Shown here one piece after another: positions 46,261 through 58,076 of a stretch of DNA of 64,000 nucleotides. Each line of letters starts with the position of its first letter. Position 1 is the stretch's first letter. This stretch comes from Rhizophagus irregularis (lineage: Eukaryota; Glomeromycota; Glomeromycetes; Glomerales; Glomeraceae). The stretch lies in the NCBI RefSeq assembly GCF_026210795.1, contig NC_089457.1:3162001-3226000 (forward strand), read 5' to 3'. The position numbers and the translations under genes were made by a program. Under the pieces are notes generated by a model, which was given only the letters and a program-made list of their open reading frames with translations, made no database searches and had not been told where the DNA came from.

Positions 46261-49200
46261 ATCTATTTAAATTAGAAGGTAAACAATTATTCTAATTGTT
46301 CTCTATATTATAAAATAAAATAAAATAAAACAAATAAATAAAAATATTTTTTACCTGAAACTTTAAAAAATATTAGATCACAACAAATACAAATTAAAGT
46401 CTAATATATCAAACTCATTCATTTAACAATTTAAGTTAAATCTTCGTCAACAGCTTACATATGAGACTTATCTGAAACAAAATAATAAAATATGTATTAA
46501 CAAGGAAAATTTAATAAGTATAAAAAAACAAAAACAAATAAAACAAAACAAATTAATTAAAACTTGGTAAATTACCTACTAATAAATATAAGATATGTTC
46601 ATTAGTACTTGACACATTAAACAAATTCCTTTTAAAACGAAAAAAGTTTGAGAAAAAAAAAAAAATCTTTTTACTTCAGGTTTGTGGTCGTACAGCATCG
46701 TACAATAGCAACACGAAAAAAATCAATATTGTTACTGGATGGATTTACATCACGTGATTACTTATATTTTGGCCCCCAAATTACTAACAAAAATCATTAT
46801 TCAAATATTTGTATATTACCCTGTAATCGACCATCAAATAATAATAATATCCGACTTGACTCACACACAATTAATCGGATTACCGCTTAAAGTTTACCAC
46901 GATTATCGATTAGAACTAATATATTTCTAACAAAATTTATCTTCATCTCTCCCAAGATAAAAGACAATAATATTAATATTATTCATATTATTCTTTAGAG
47001 TAAATCGTAAATAATAAGTAAACTATTGGTTTCATTTGTAGATATCTCTATATAAAGATGATTCCCACTCGCTATTTAATACCTACCAAAGATTGACGTA
47101 TAATTACGTAATTAATTAATTTTAATGGATTGGCCAAAATCCACATGGATCATAACAACTGTGAATTTCACAATATATTTACTACAGTTCTGCTCGGTTC
47201 AAAAATCCCAAGTTTGGTAAATATAATACAAAAAAAAGCGTTCGTGTTACAATAGAGAATGTATAATTAATTATTAATTCATACGTGATACAAGGGTTCA
47301 TTAATCCTAACCAATTAAGATGGTGGAATAGGGGCTCTTACTTGTTTGATAATCATTACATAATAAGAACGAACATTCGTAACGAACGTAAATAAAAAGT
47401 AATTTTAGTATAGTATAGAAAAAAAAAAACGAAAATTCTTTTTTATTTTCTCTCAACCAAAAAAATTCATTTAAATTGATAATCATAAATTCATTCTTAA
47501 AATTCGGGTGGATATTTAAAGGAATCATGTGTTTATATATATTAATAATAAACTATCGAATTATATTGACTATATTGACTAATAATTAATATATTATTAT
47601 TAATCGGTAAATAATATAATAAAAATAATATTATATATATATTTTACGAATCGAGGAATTTCCGAGAAATTTCCGTAAAAAAAAATTATTATTATTATTA
47701 TTTTTTTTTAAAAAAAAAAAGTCGCAGGACATGAAAGATGTTTACGTACTAAATTTAGATTTTACTAATTTTACTCATTTTAGAAGGGCTGAAAATTCAT
47801 CGTAAAGAAAACAAAACTGCATTGTAATGATAAAACGGTGATAAAAAACCCCTTTTATAGATTAGATCGCGTGATATTCGTTCAGAATTTTCAGAATTGC
47901 AACTCAAACAAAATAATAAAATACGGAATAATTCCGTTAAAAAAAAAGTTCTTTAACAAGAATGAAAGTTCTTTTAAATTATGATTTTTTTCGCACCACT
48001 AAAAAGTTAATTGTCTCTTTATCATAATCGAAATTAAAATTTTTATTTGTTTTGGGAATAAAAAAAGAATATAGTACTTAAATGTTTTTCTAATTATGGA
48101 TATTTTACATAAATTTTTGTTTATATTGGTTAATAATTTGTGTAACAATATTTTTTAAGAGAAATTTTAATCCGTAAATGTAAAAGATCTTTAATGCATC
48201 AAAAAGACAAAGAAAGAAATAATAAATGAAAAAAAGTTCAGACAGTTTACGAACTTGTTTGTTATGTTTGATTCTAAATATACTTTAATAATTGTATATT
48301 TGTTATACACTTTCAATATCGAACACAAAAAAGAAAGCTAATAGAAAGTTTTTCTAAATGTTGCACACGTATGTCGATAATCCTAACTTTTTATGGTTTT
48401 GATCACCAATAAAATTGCAAAAAAAAAAATATATGAAAAGAGGGAACAGTAGGTTTATTAGGTTTATTAAGTTTCGGATATCGATTGATCAGGATAAAAA
48501 AGAAGCAAATCCTATCAAATCTTATTACATCCTATCGAAACTTAACCCGTATATCAACCAATCGAATCATTTGTTCTTAAAATGGCAAAGGTAATACTAA
48601 AGAAAGGGTCTAACATTTAGAAAAGTATAATTTTATAAATAAATGTTAATCAAATAAATAGCGCGTGAACTTTTTGATTTTCTCATTGCATTTATAAAAA
48701 ATGATAAAATGATAAAATTATTATTGTGAAATTTAATTGATAATTTTATCATCATAATTTTAATGAAAATTCCCGAAATTAATATAAGTTATACAGTATA
48801 ATTAATTATTACCCATAAAAATATCCGGTTTCGCGGACTTATGCGGTTAGATATGCAGATCATCCGAAAGTTTCTTTTAAAGTTCCGAATGTGCAGAATT
48901 GTACATCATTTCCAAAACGAATATATTTTATCACTAATCAATAATTAAAGGAGTGGTATTCTAATAAATTCCTGATATGCGCGGTAAAATATAAACAAAG
49001 TTTATCCTTTGATCGAAATAATAAATTTGAAATCTGAAACTGTAAATACATACTGTTTATTCATAATTATATATATATAATAAATACTATACATATGTAT
49101 CGTGTTTCTTGCCGGTTAAAGGAAGTTATTTTTGAGTATAAATTAAGTTTAAAACCCCTTGTAGCTTTTTTCAAAATCTTACATAATTGGAAATTTAAGA

Positions 49201-49540
49201 TTTTTTCTTTTGCTCATTTTAAAATTCTTGAAAAAATACAAGTCTTTCGTTGATATTCATTTTCATTTAGCGTTTCATTTTTCTTATCCTTTTTTTTTTA
49301 AAAAAAAAAAAAAAAAATCAAATAAAAATTTTCTCTGAAATGTTATATAAAAAACTTTTACTTTTTTTTTAATGAAATAAAATTCTTTTTTTTTTTTTAA
49401 AAAAAAAAAAAAAAAGGCGCAGGAAACGCCCCCTTCCTTTTCTTATTAACGAAAGATTTTAAACAAAAATTACAAAAATTACAAAAATTACACTTTTTTA
49501 TACTTTTTATTTTGAACGAGTTGAACTCATTATAGATTTA
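46261..49540. other. long AT-rich intergenic region
   Basis: Upstream of both the bL31m gene (minus) and the seven-helix protein gene (plus). No gene is supported. T-then-A homopolymer pairs occur at 47700-47720, 49298-49317 and 49387-49416, the latter two within 250 bp of the start codon at 49543. GTCGCAGGA (47721) and GGCGCAGGA (49417) follow two of them. Confidence 0.4.
49298..49416 (+). promoter_or_regulatory. paired T-n/A-n tracts upstream of the membrane-protein gene
   Basis: Two copies of a T-run directly followed by an A-run lie 127-245 bp upstream of the ATG. Poly(dA:dT) tracts disfavour nucleosomes, and similar tracts precede the genes at 51351 and 45239. A promoter role is inferred from position only. 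Confidence 0.4.
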
Positions 49541-49542
49541 AT

Positions 49543-50859
49543 ATGGAAAAAGCAGGATTAATTACTCTTATCGTAATAAGTATAATATTATCATTTTTAA
49601 GTATTGTACATATAATTCGAAGAGCGATATCTGCACCAACAATATTTATTCATATAAATTGTCTTTTTGGAGCTTTGATCATTCTATCATTAAGTATTTT
49701 AGATATATTAAGAGTAGAAAAAGTTGTGGAATTTACAAAGGACTTTTCAAGTATATATTTTCTTTCTACATCAATAACATTAATCTTATCTTGTTATATT
49801 TTATTACAAGTTGGAATTAATTTTTATCAAGATTATTCATTTATAAAAAATATATTAATGTTTGCACCTATAGTAGTTACAATGGGAGTATTCAGTTTAT
49901 CGGTTTTAACAGCAATTAGAATATTATTAAGCGAAGATTTTAAATTATCACAATCTGAAATTAATTTAAAAAATATTACTTTTATATTAAGTTCAATATC
50001 AGGATTATTAAGTTTTATTTATGGAATTATTCCTTTATTTTCAATTAGATATCAAACAAGATTAAGACCTCAACAAACTGCTATTTCTATAGTACATTTC
50101 TTTATCGTTGCAACATTTTTTATAGCTCATTTTATAGTTTACGCTATAGTAACTTTTAAAGGTCCAATATTAGATATGAATTATAATTCTATACAAAATA
50201 TGATCTTAATTTTAATATTTCCTGGTTGTTTATTCGCTCCTCCGAGAAGTATGGTTAAATTTATTAAAAGAAGATTTTTAGGTGTAGAAGAATTAGATAT
50301 TGGTGGTGATTATCGTCCTAATATGTTACCTGATAATTATACAAGTAGAAACATCATTTTTAATATGGAAAATTATGCGAATAGAAACATCATTAATAAT
50401 AATAATATTAATAATATTAATAATGTTGATGATGATGATAATGATATTACATTAAATCGTAAAGTTTACAGATTATCAAAATCTTTACCTCCTTTACCAC
50501 CACAAATTTCATCATCCCCAGTAACAATTTCCTCTCCTACTCCTCCTCCAAGATCAACTCCAAATTCTGCCTCTCCAAGAAGAAATGAATCTCCAAATCC
50601 TTATTCTCGTATTCAGATTCATGGTCGTTCTCAATCTCATACTCTTTTTCGTTCTCCATATCAATTTCAAACTCATAAAAGAAGTAATACTACAAATACA
50701 GTGAATAGTTTGAATTCTATCGATTCCGATACTAGTTTTTATTTAGCTAAATTTTTCAACTATCCAACGAATGGTAGTTCTTCTAAAAACAACAACAACA
50801 ACAATAACGACAATAATAATATTAATATAAATATAAATAATTTAACTAGTAGACGATAG
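49543..50859 (+). CDS. seven-helix membrane protein with low-complexity tail
   Basis: The single exon encodes 438 residues. Hydropathy by eye gives seven helices: about 4-25, 32-54, 68-95, 102-128, 143-170, 181-205 and 216-234, with no signal peptide and a short N-terminus. The ~205-residue tail is cytosolic by inference. It contains an Asn-rich stretch, a Pro-rich segment (SLPPLPPQISSSP, PTPPPRSTP) with SH3-binding character, Ser/Arg-rich sequence and a terminal poly-Asn. The fold resembles a G-protein-coupled receptor, but no DRY or NPxxY-type motif is visible, so the name stays topological. The SH3 adaptor gene at 55980 is a possible but untested partner. Confidence 0.85.
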   Translation: MEKAGLITLIVISIILSFLSIVHIIRRAISAPTIFIHINCLFGALIILSLSILDILRVEKVVEFTKDFSSIYFLSTSITLILSCYILLQVGINFYQDYSFIKNILMFAPIVVTMGVFSLSVLTAIRILLSEDFKLSQSEINLKNITFILSSISGLLSFIYGIIPLFSIRYQTRLRPQQTAISIVHFFIVATFFIAHFIVYAIVTFKGPILDMNYNSIQNMILILIFPGCLFAPPRSMVKFIKRRFLGVEELDIGGDYRPNMLPDNYTSRNIIFNMENYANRNIINNNNINNINNVDDDDNDITLNRKVYRLSKSLPPLPPQISSSPVTISSPTPPPRSTPNSASPRRNESPNPYSRIQIHGRSQSHTLFRSPYQFQTHKRSNTTNTVNSLNSIDSDTSFYLAKFFNYPTNGSSSKNNNNNNNDNNNINININNLTSRR

Positions 50860-51350
50860 TTATAATTATTATTATAACTGTATAATAATAATAATTATAA
50901 TGACTATTTAATAATTAAATTTATCGAATTTACCGTTGTAAATATTTTTTTTTTTTTTTTTTTAGAAAAAAAAAAAAAAAAAAGGAAAAAAATAGAAAAA
51001 AAATTTTTTTTTTTAACTTGCGCTAAAATTTTACCTTTCCTCCGATTAGTTTAAAATTTCACGTGCTTTTAGATTATAGCACATTTTAATTATAATAGAG
51101 ATTTCCTCGGTAATTGTTCCTAAAAACGCAATAAAGAATATATATTTGGAATCACTTCTATTGTTCGCTTTATTATCCCTCGCATAAAAAGTTTCTTAAA
51201 ATGGTTAAAAAGAACAATGGTATTGGTAACTATAAATTGTAACCTAATTTTTTTTTATATAAACAAAAAAAAAAATTTTTTTTTTTTTTTTTTACCCAGA
51301 ATTCCGAGAATTCCAAAACATTTCAACTTTTTCTTCTCCTTCTTACAAAA
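50860..51350. promoter_or_regulatory. intergenic region upstream of the BTB-BACK gene
   Basis: Long T and A tracts at 50947-51012 and 51245-51293, the latter 57 bp upstream of the ATG at 51351, with a pyrimidine-rich stretch (CTTTTTCTTCTCCTTCTT) in between. No gene is seen. Confidence 0.45.
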
Positions 51351-52247
51351 ATGACATCCGAAAAACAAGCCTTATTAAAGAAAAATTTATCAATAATCTC
51401 AAAAAAATCATTTTTTTTTGATTTATCAAAACATTATTTAGAATTATTGGAAAATAGTAATAATTTTGATGTATTAATAAAAATTGGTCATGAAGATAAT
51501 TATAAAGAATTTTACGCACATTCTTTTATATTAAATCAAAGATCAAATTATTTTAAAAAATTATTATCATCAACAAATTTTATTAAAAAAAAACAAATTA
51601 TTATTGAAAAGAAAAATATTTCACCTAAAGTTTTTAATATAATTTTAAGATATATTTATGGTGGAATTCTTGATAATATAGATTCTCAAGAACCTAAATT
51701 TATTTTGGATGTATTGATCGCTGCTGATGAATTAAATTTCTTTGAAATAATAGATTATTTACAAGATATATTTCTTAAACAAACTCAAAATTCAATACAA
51801 AGATATTTTACTCATTTTTATGATGTTACTTCTCAATATTCAAATTTTACTAAATTAAGAAAATATGTTAAAAATATTGTAACTGAATTACCTCATATAA
51901 TATTTAGAGCTGATGATTTTATTGGTTTAGATAAAGAAACTTTATTATATTTAGTAAAAAGGGTTGATATTGTTATAGATGAGATTGAAATTTGGGATTG
52001 TATTTTAAAATGGTGTATGGCAAAATCTAATTTAAAGAATAAGGATATAAAAGATTGGAATATTGATGATTTTTATTGTTTGGGAAAATCTTTGGAACCT
52101 TTTTTACCTCATATTAAATTTGAATATATTACAAAACAAGATTATTCTATCAAGATTAAACCATTTAAACAAAGTTTTGATCAAAATGTTTATAAAAAGA
52201 TCAAAGAAGCTATAAATTTAAATGAATATATAGATAATAATATTTAA
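51351..52247 (+). CDS. intronless BTB-BACK protein without TLDc
   Basis: The single exon encodes 298 residues. BTB occupies ~28-125 (NFDVLIKIGHEDNYKEFYAH, SFILNQRSNYFKKLL, YIYGGILDNIDSQ). BACK occupies ~150-260 (LVKRVDIVIDEIEIWDCILK, WCMAKSN). The protein stops after KIKEAINLNEY, where the paralog at 43758-45239 continues into TLDc; no TLDc sequence is seen downstream. The intron found before YIYGG in that paralog is absent. It is Lys- and Asn-rich but has no internal stop, so it is likely functional. Truncation with intron loss could reflect a retrocopy or simple loss. Confidence 0.9.
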   Translation: MTSEKQALLKKNLSIISKKSFFFDLSKHYLELLENSNNFDVLIKIGHEDNYKEFYAHSFILNQRSNYFKKLLSSTNFIKKKQIIIEKKNISPKVFNIILRYIYGGILDNIDSQEPKFILDVLIAADELNFFEIIDYLQDIFLKQTQNSIQRYFTHFYDVTSQYSNFTKLRKYVKNIVTELPHIIFRADDFIGLDKETLLYLVKRVDIVIDEIEIWDCILKWCMAKSNLKNKDIKDWNIDDFYCLGKSLEPFLPHIKFEYITKQDYSIKIKPFKQSFDQNVYKKIKEAINLNEYIDNNI

Positions 52248-52306
52248 TACTATGTTTATGTATTTTGTTATAGAATTTTAGATTTTAATATATATATATA
52301 TATATA

Positions 52307-52350
<44 letters not shown>

Positions 52351-55300
52351 TATTTTTAATAAATTTGTATTATCAGTAATCCCGGGTTTATAATACATGG
52401 GTTCACCGTACACGTGAAGTTATTCATCATTCAATGCGTGTAGAAACAAGTTAGGAGTAGAAAGGTTTTAATATATATGGTGAACAAGTAAAGGAAATCC
52501 CATAAAAAAAACAAAAAGTTTTGTGTGAAAGCGTGAAATCAATTCTGGATTAACAATTTTCAACCAATCAATTTTGCTGCGCTGCGGATATATACTCGGA
52601 ATTAAACCGTGTCTTATTTCTCTTTATGGAAATTTTTTTGTAGCTTACATGAGTTGAAGTATTATTTAAATCCCCTATTTCAACTTTCTCACGGCTTTTA
52701 GCAAACATTCGCCCTTAAGGCTTTTTAAGATGACACCGCAAATATTGTAAAATATTATCGTTCAGACTCATCTTGAGGAGGTGGAAGAATCTGATTCGTT
52801 TGACATAATTAAAAAAAGAAAATCACGTGAGATTTTGGAAAGTATGTTTATTAATTAGGCTTAATCCAACAGTATTGAACTGTTTAGTACTCAGTTAAGA
52901 ACTTAGTCCAACAGTAATGAACTGTTCGTTCGACGCCTAGCGCAATTGGGACTGCTCGTCTGAAGGATAGTTCTGTGAGATTACGAATATTTTTTCAAGT
53001 TATTTCGGTTAACAATTAACCAATAGCAAAGTTGTCGTCATCACATACAAGAGCAGATACAGGTATGAGAATTGTTTATACGATGTTTCCAATTCAATTC
53101 AATTTAATTTACAACCATTAATAATCTATTGCATAGATTGATACTGAAACTAGAATAAAGAAGAGCAAAGTAAATGAACTTTTCGATAGCATGAAACGTC
53201 GCAACATATATCTTTTATGTGGACCGTTTAAGACATTGTCGGAAATAGACGCGGAGGACCGGTTTTCCACAATTATTCGCCGTTAATATAGATATTCCCA
53301 TAGACATTAAGAAATATCTTCAAAATTTGCTTAGAGAAAATATTGAAATATGTGTTGTCGAAAATAGAAAAACCGCTTAGCAGATACGCGCAGCCATTAT
53401 TGCTATGAACAAGGGAAGTTTCTTTATTATTACGGCGGTTTAGAGTTAGATGGGGACGAAAAAACATGACTGTATATCGAATCTTTGATTTATTCTCGAT
53501 GTTTATCAGAGAATTGACGTCAGGAATCTCCTGTGAGCATTGTAATTTTTGTTCCTTTCATTTTCTTTGATATAATATAAATAATGATCAAAAGCCGTCT
53601 AGTTCAAACAGAGGAGATAAGAATGATGCTGTTGTATATCAAGACGAAGATGCTATGATTATATACGAACAGTCCTTTGGGGCCAATGGAATTCGACACA
53701 ATGCACTATTTCTAAACTTGGACGAAATGAAGTGGATGATATAAACCATTATTTCATTTAATATCCTAATCCTTCAATTACAACAGCCAAGAAATTAAGA
53801 TCAACCGGAATGCATGGATATTATAAATTGATTATTTTATTGACATTTAATTTCAATTTATCTTACAATCCTTATCAGTTGTAGAATCTATAGGTTATAC
53901 GAGATATTTAGCTGTAAGATTCCAACAACGTTTACGGACAGATGGTTACTGGTTAAGATTGTTAATATTGGCGTCTATTTGAAGGTATTTCTTTTGCTAG
54001 ACATATAAATGCATCTCATTTACTATTACTTGTTGTAGGTTTTATTTACTATTTATTATAGGCGTTGCTCATGGAACGATAATCTATAAAGGAAAAATTG
54101 GGCGAAGAAGCACAATCAATGAAAGTGACTCTGATTGTGTGCGTAACTGGATGTCAATTCCGGATAATACCTCAGAAAAAAAACCGTAATAAGGTGTAAT
54201 ACTGTAATAACTGTAATATGAATGCATGTCACGTTCCAAATTTAATACATTGCTAGTTCTAGAAATTTGCACAGTGATCACGTGATGACGATATTTCAAG
54301 CTTAAAAAGCCTGGTGTTAGTTAATGGCGCAATAATAAAATTCAAGATTAGTATAATGTATATTAATGTCTTTACTTTAGAATTTTGAAGTGGAAATGAT
54401 AATTTATGGAAAATTGTGTTTTAATTTTTAATTGACATTTTAATTCGACTCACAATAATATACATTTACAATTTGATGCTCGAATTTCAATTTGACGTAC
54501 AGTAACTCAATTTTAATTTACGCCCAGATATACGCCACAGCCCACGTGGAATTACCGTTTGTCACATAACAGATAATTCATAATTGTAAATAAAATTTTT
54601 TAAACCGTTATAACACCAACAATTTTATTATTAAAATTTCACCCCACGTGACCGGTGACATTTTAAAGGATGTGAAAAAAATGATTTTGTGAGGCAAAAA
54701 AAAACTAAGTCCCTCAGATAAATATAAACTGTGAAAACGCGGTGGGGTGTGATGCCGGTGATGAATATTGGGGTGTTGGTGTTACTGGGGAAGCTTATTA
54801 ATTATCACCAAACACAAGTTTGTATTACTTATATAGCTGTGTCAAACAAAGGTTAATCGATTCACGAAGGTATTTTGCGTAATTATTTTGCATTGAGTTA
54901 AAAATTGATTATTAACGTAATATTTGTTTAGTAATTCTACAGCATGGAAATCCAAGTAACCAATTGTATAGTTTTTAGTAATTTATTAAAGTCCCCCAAT
55001 CACTTATCAATTTAATCAAAAGGGCGCTCAACGACCCAGTGCCAAGAAAAACAATGTGAACTGTTGAATTCACTGAATCATTGTGACACCTGAACGAAGT
55101 TTAAAGTTGGGAATTTTGAATTTAATTAAATTACAAAAATATGATGTTTTTATTGTGTAAATATTTGTTCGCATGATTGGCATTAAATCTATAAAAATCA
55201 TTAATTTCGTTTACTATTATTATATTTTTTCTTAATCATACAGTAATAAGATTAAAGGTCAGAAGGGTTGGAAAATTTAAAATATTTCTGTAAACAGGGT

Positions 55301-55975
55301 TCTTATTTTGTTTTTAGAAATTACAAATTTAAAACAATTCAATGAGATTATATGGATGGTTTTCTATTTACAATGTTTCAGGTTTTCTTGGCGATCTAAG
55401 AATTTTCTAGACCCTTCATTTATGAATGGAATGCTTGTATTCCTTATGTTGCATATTACAGGCAATATATAATTTGTCTTTTTCTCGTGAGATTAAAATA
55501 ATAAACAAAAAGTCACAAAGGAGATTGAGATTGACAATGTTTACAATACATATGATCATGATTTTAAACAGACTTCGTTCTGTATAGCATTATATGCTAG
55601 TAAAAAACTGAAGAGTAGCAATAATTATACAAAAAATTTGATGAAATTGTGTGGCACGTAAAATATGTAAAATATGTATTTTTCAAAAATGGAAATGTGT
55701 TAATAAATTGGGTGTGGCAATACTGTTAATACTGTTAATGCTAAATACTATTTTGATTGGGGCTTATCGGAGTTAATTGTGCGCCATTTTACTAATCAAA
55801 TTATTTTTACATTTGAATATATTTGGTTAATTCTCATTATTTTTTATTTTAGCAACGACTTTTTCAAATAAATACTAGACGAAATTTTTTTCTCTGGCTT
55901 TTGAAAAAGATTGAATATTTGTTGTTGTTGAAATTTTTTCTTCCTTTCTATAAAATAAAATAATTAATAATAATA
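52248..55975. other. intergenic region with microsatellite and decayed fragments
   Basis: A TA/TTA microsatellite lies at about 52288-52350. At 52862-52935 the word CCAACAGTA(A/T)TGAACTGTT occurs twice. At 53620-53760 and 53880-53990 the plus strand has short open stretches (YQDEDAMIIYEQSFGANGIR) suggestive of a decayed gene, but no family is recognised. The rest is unremarkable AT-rich DNA. Confidence 0.35.
52288..52350. repeat. TA/TTA microsatellite
   Basis: An uninterrupted (TA)n run passes directly into about fourteen ATT/TTA triplets. It sits ~40 bp after the stop codon of the BTB-BACK gene, probably in its 3' untranslated region. Confidence 0.9.
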
Positions 55976-55979
55976 AATA

Positions 55980-57636
55980 ATGCACTCAAGCAATCCACCT
56001 CCATTAAATACTTCATTCTCTTCAATTCCTCCTTCAAAGAGAACTTCTGTTGTGTTTGAACCTTATGCCTTGCATATGATTGCAAGCGTTATTAGGGATT
56101 TACAATTTCTTCGTCAACAAGGTTATATTTCATTCGCTGCACTAGAAGAAATTATAGAAAGATTGCCAAAACCTGTAGTTCACGCGGCACCTCATACTCC
56201 TCCAGCTCCTTCACCTTCTTCCTCACCAATACCACAACCAGAGTCACCAGCTGTTTCTATAAAATCTGATATTTCACAAAAACGCAATTCAAATACTTCT
56301 ATAACACAGAGACCTCCTTCAACGTCGTCTCAGCTTTTACAGCAACAACAATTACAACGAGAAGAGCAACCATTGCATTCTTTAGCACAAGGTAAATCTA
56401 TTGCTGAAGAAGAAAATCAAAATCAACAGTTGCAACAAAAATCAGCGCGTCGACAAAGTCCTACAACCACACCTCAACAGGTTAATACGACACCACCTCC
56501 ATTACAAAATTCTTCTCCCCCTTCCCAATCACAATTACAGCAAAATGAAGATGATGATGTTGTGAATGCTGGACAACCACAACTTGAATCAATTCCAAAA
56601 CCTGCTGTACCTTCTCGCGCTTCTGTTTATCAACCAGTTTCTCCAGTTCCTTCAGTTCCTTCTCCACAATCTAGCTCAAATATAAGTTCAAACACTATTT
56701 CGAGTACAGGAGCTATATTGGCAACTAGACCTTTACCTTTGCCTCCAAATGCACCTAATTCATCACCCCCACGTCCCCAACCTCTTCCAATTTTCGATAA
56801 TAAATATGAAGAAGCTGAATATGAAAAGTCAATTAATCAACAACAACTTAAAGATACTATTTTACCTGCCTATAGTCTTTCAATGGTTGAGGCCATGTGG
56901 GACTTTGTTAGTGAGTGATCTTTTTTTGGTTTTGGGAAAAAAAAAAGAAATGTGGTATTAATACGTTCTTTTAATAGGCGATGATGTCGGAGATTTAAGT
57001 TTTAAAAAAGGTGATATTGTGGAAGTGGTTGAATATGGTAAGTTTTATATATATGTATTTTATATAATAATGTAAATTTTTCAGTAAACTAATTAACAAT
57101 TAATTTATTTATTTTTCAACAGTAAATATGGATTGGTGGAAAGGTAGAATTCAAGGAACAAGTAATGTCGGAATATTTCCAAGAGTATATACAAAAATTT
57201 TGTAAGTTATGTTTAATTAATATTTTAAAATTGTATTTATATTATTCTAATTATTTCCTTATAATGCAGGAATACACAAGTTCCCTTTAATCAGGTTATA
57301 CCTGATCAGCCGATATCAAATAATACTGCGTATTATAATCAAAGATTGCCTCAACATTCAAATACAATGTCACCTTACTCTTCACAGCATTATCAACTTT
57401 CACAGTCTCCTTCACAATTACCCTCGCAGGTACAACACCAACAATTACCTCCAACACAACAACAACAACAAAATACTTATACAACGTATCAACATCACCC
57501 ATCATCTGTACAAACCGTATATGATTCTGTATATGCTAATCATACTTCAAATGTAGCTTCACAACATCATTATCTTAATACAAGAAACAGTGCAACTTCA
57601 TTAAACAATCAACAACAATATTATAAATATAGTTAG
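55980..57636 (+). CDS. SH3-domain adaptor, Lsb1/Csh3-like
   Basis: Four exons (55980-56910, 56978-57037, 57123-57201, 57270-57636) encode 478 residues. Residues ~28-65 (ASVIRDLQFLRQQGYISFAA, LEEIIERLP) match the N-terminal helical block of yeast Lsb1/Lsb2 and fission yeast Csh3. A Pro/Ser/Gln-rich linker of ~220 residues follows, longer than in those proteins. The SH3 domain is at ~308-358: EAMWDFVSDDVGDLSFKKGD, then VNMDWWKGRIQGTSNVGIFP with the conserved ALYDF-like start, WW and GIFP. It is cut by two introns. A Gln/Tyr-rich tail resembles a prion-like region. Family members bind WASP-type Pro-rich ligands at cortical actin patches; the same role is inferred. Confidence 0.88.
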
Positions 57637-58076
57637 TTGATGAAGAGGTGCGAAAAAAAGATATTTATGCTTATTAAATAATTATTTAGCTTTTTGTTAG
57701 AGTATATTTAATTTTTTTAAATTGCACCTAATTCCAATTCAAATATTGTGGAAAAAAGTAAAATAAAAAGATCATTAGATAATTTGGATTATTAATAGTT
57801 TCTCATTAGAGTATATCTTAATTCTTACAAAAAAGAAATTAAAACCGAATTTTTTTTTTCATTGTATTCTTTTGTAATTTAGCTTCTTGTTTTTTTATTA
57901 AAAAAAAAAGTGATTATTAAATGGTATGATTTTATATTATTTATAGCGGGGTTTCTTTTATTTTTGATTTGTTTTCATTTTTTATATAAATAAAACAAAT
58001 TAAACGTGTATTATATATACAAAATACATATGGTTTGATTAATTTGCATTAATTTGCATTAAATAGTCCGATATTA
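57637..58076. other. convergent 3' intergenic region
   Basis: The SH3 adaptor gene (plus) and the helicase gene (minus) end toward each other here. Only A/T-rich sequence with homopolymers is seen; both polyadenylation regions must lie in it. Confidence 0.5.

Noticed and set aside
52862-52935. Two copies of a CCAACAGTAATGAACTGTT-like word as a regulatory pair
   Set aside because: Only two short imperfect copies, away from any gene start; chance or a small duplication explains them.
56482-56667. Minus-strand Val/Lys-rich frame
   Set aside because: Antisense shadow of the Gln/Pro-rich linker of the SH3 adaptor.
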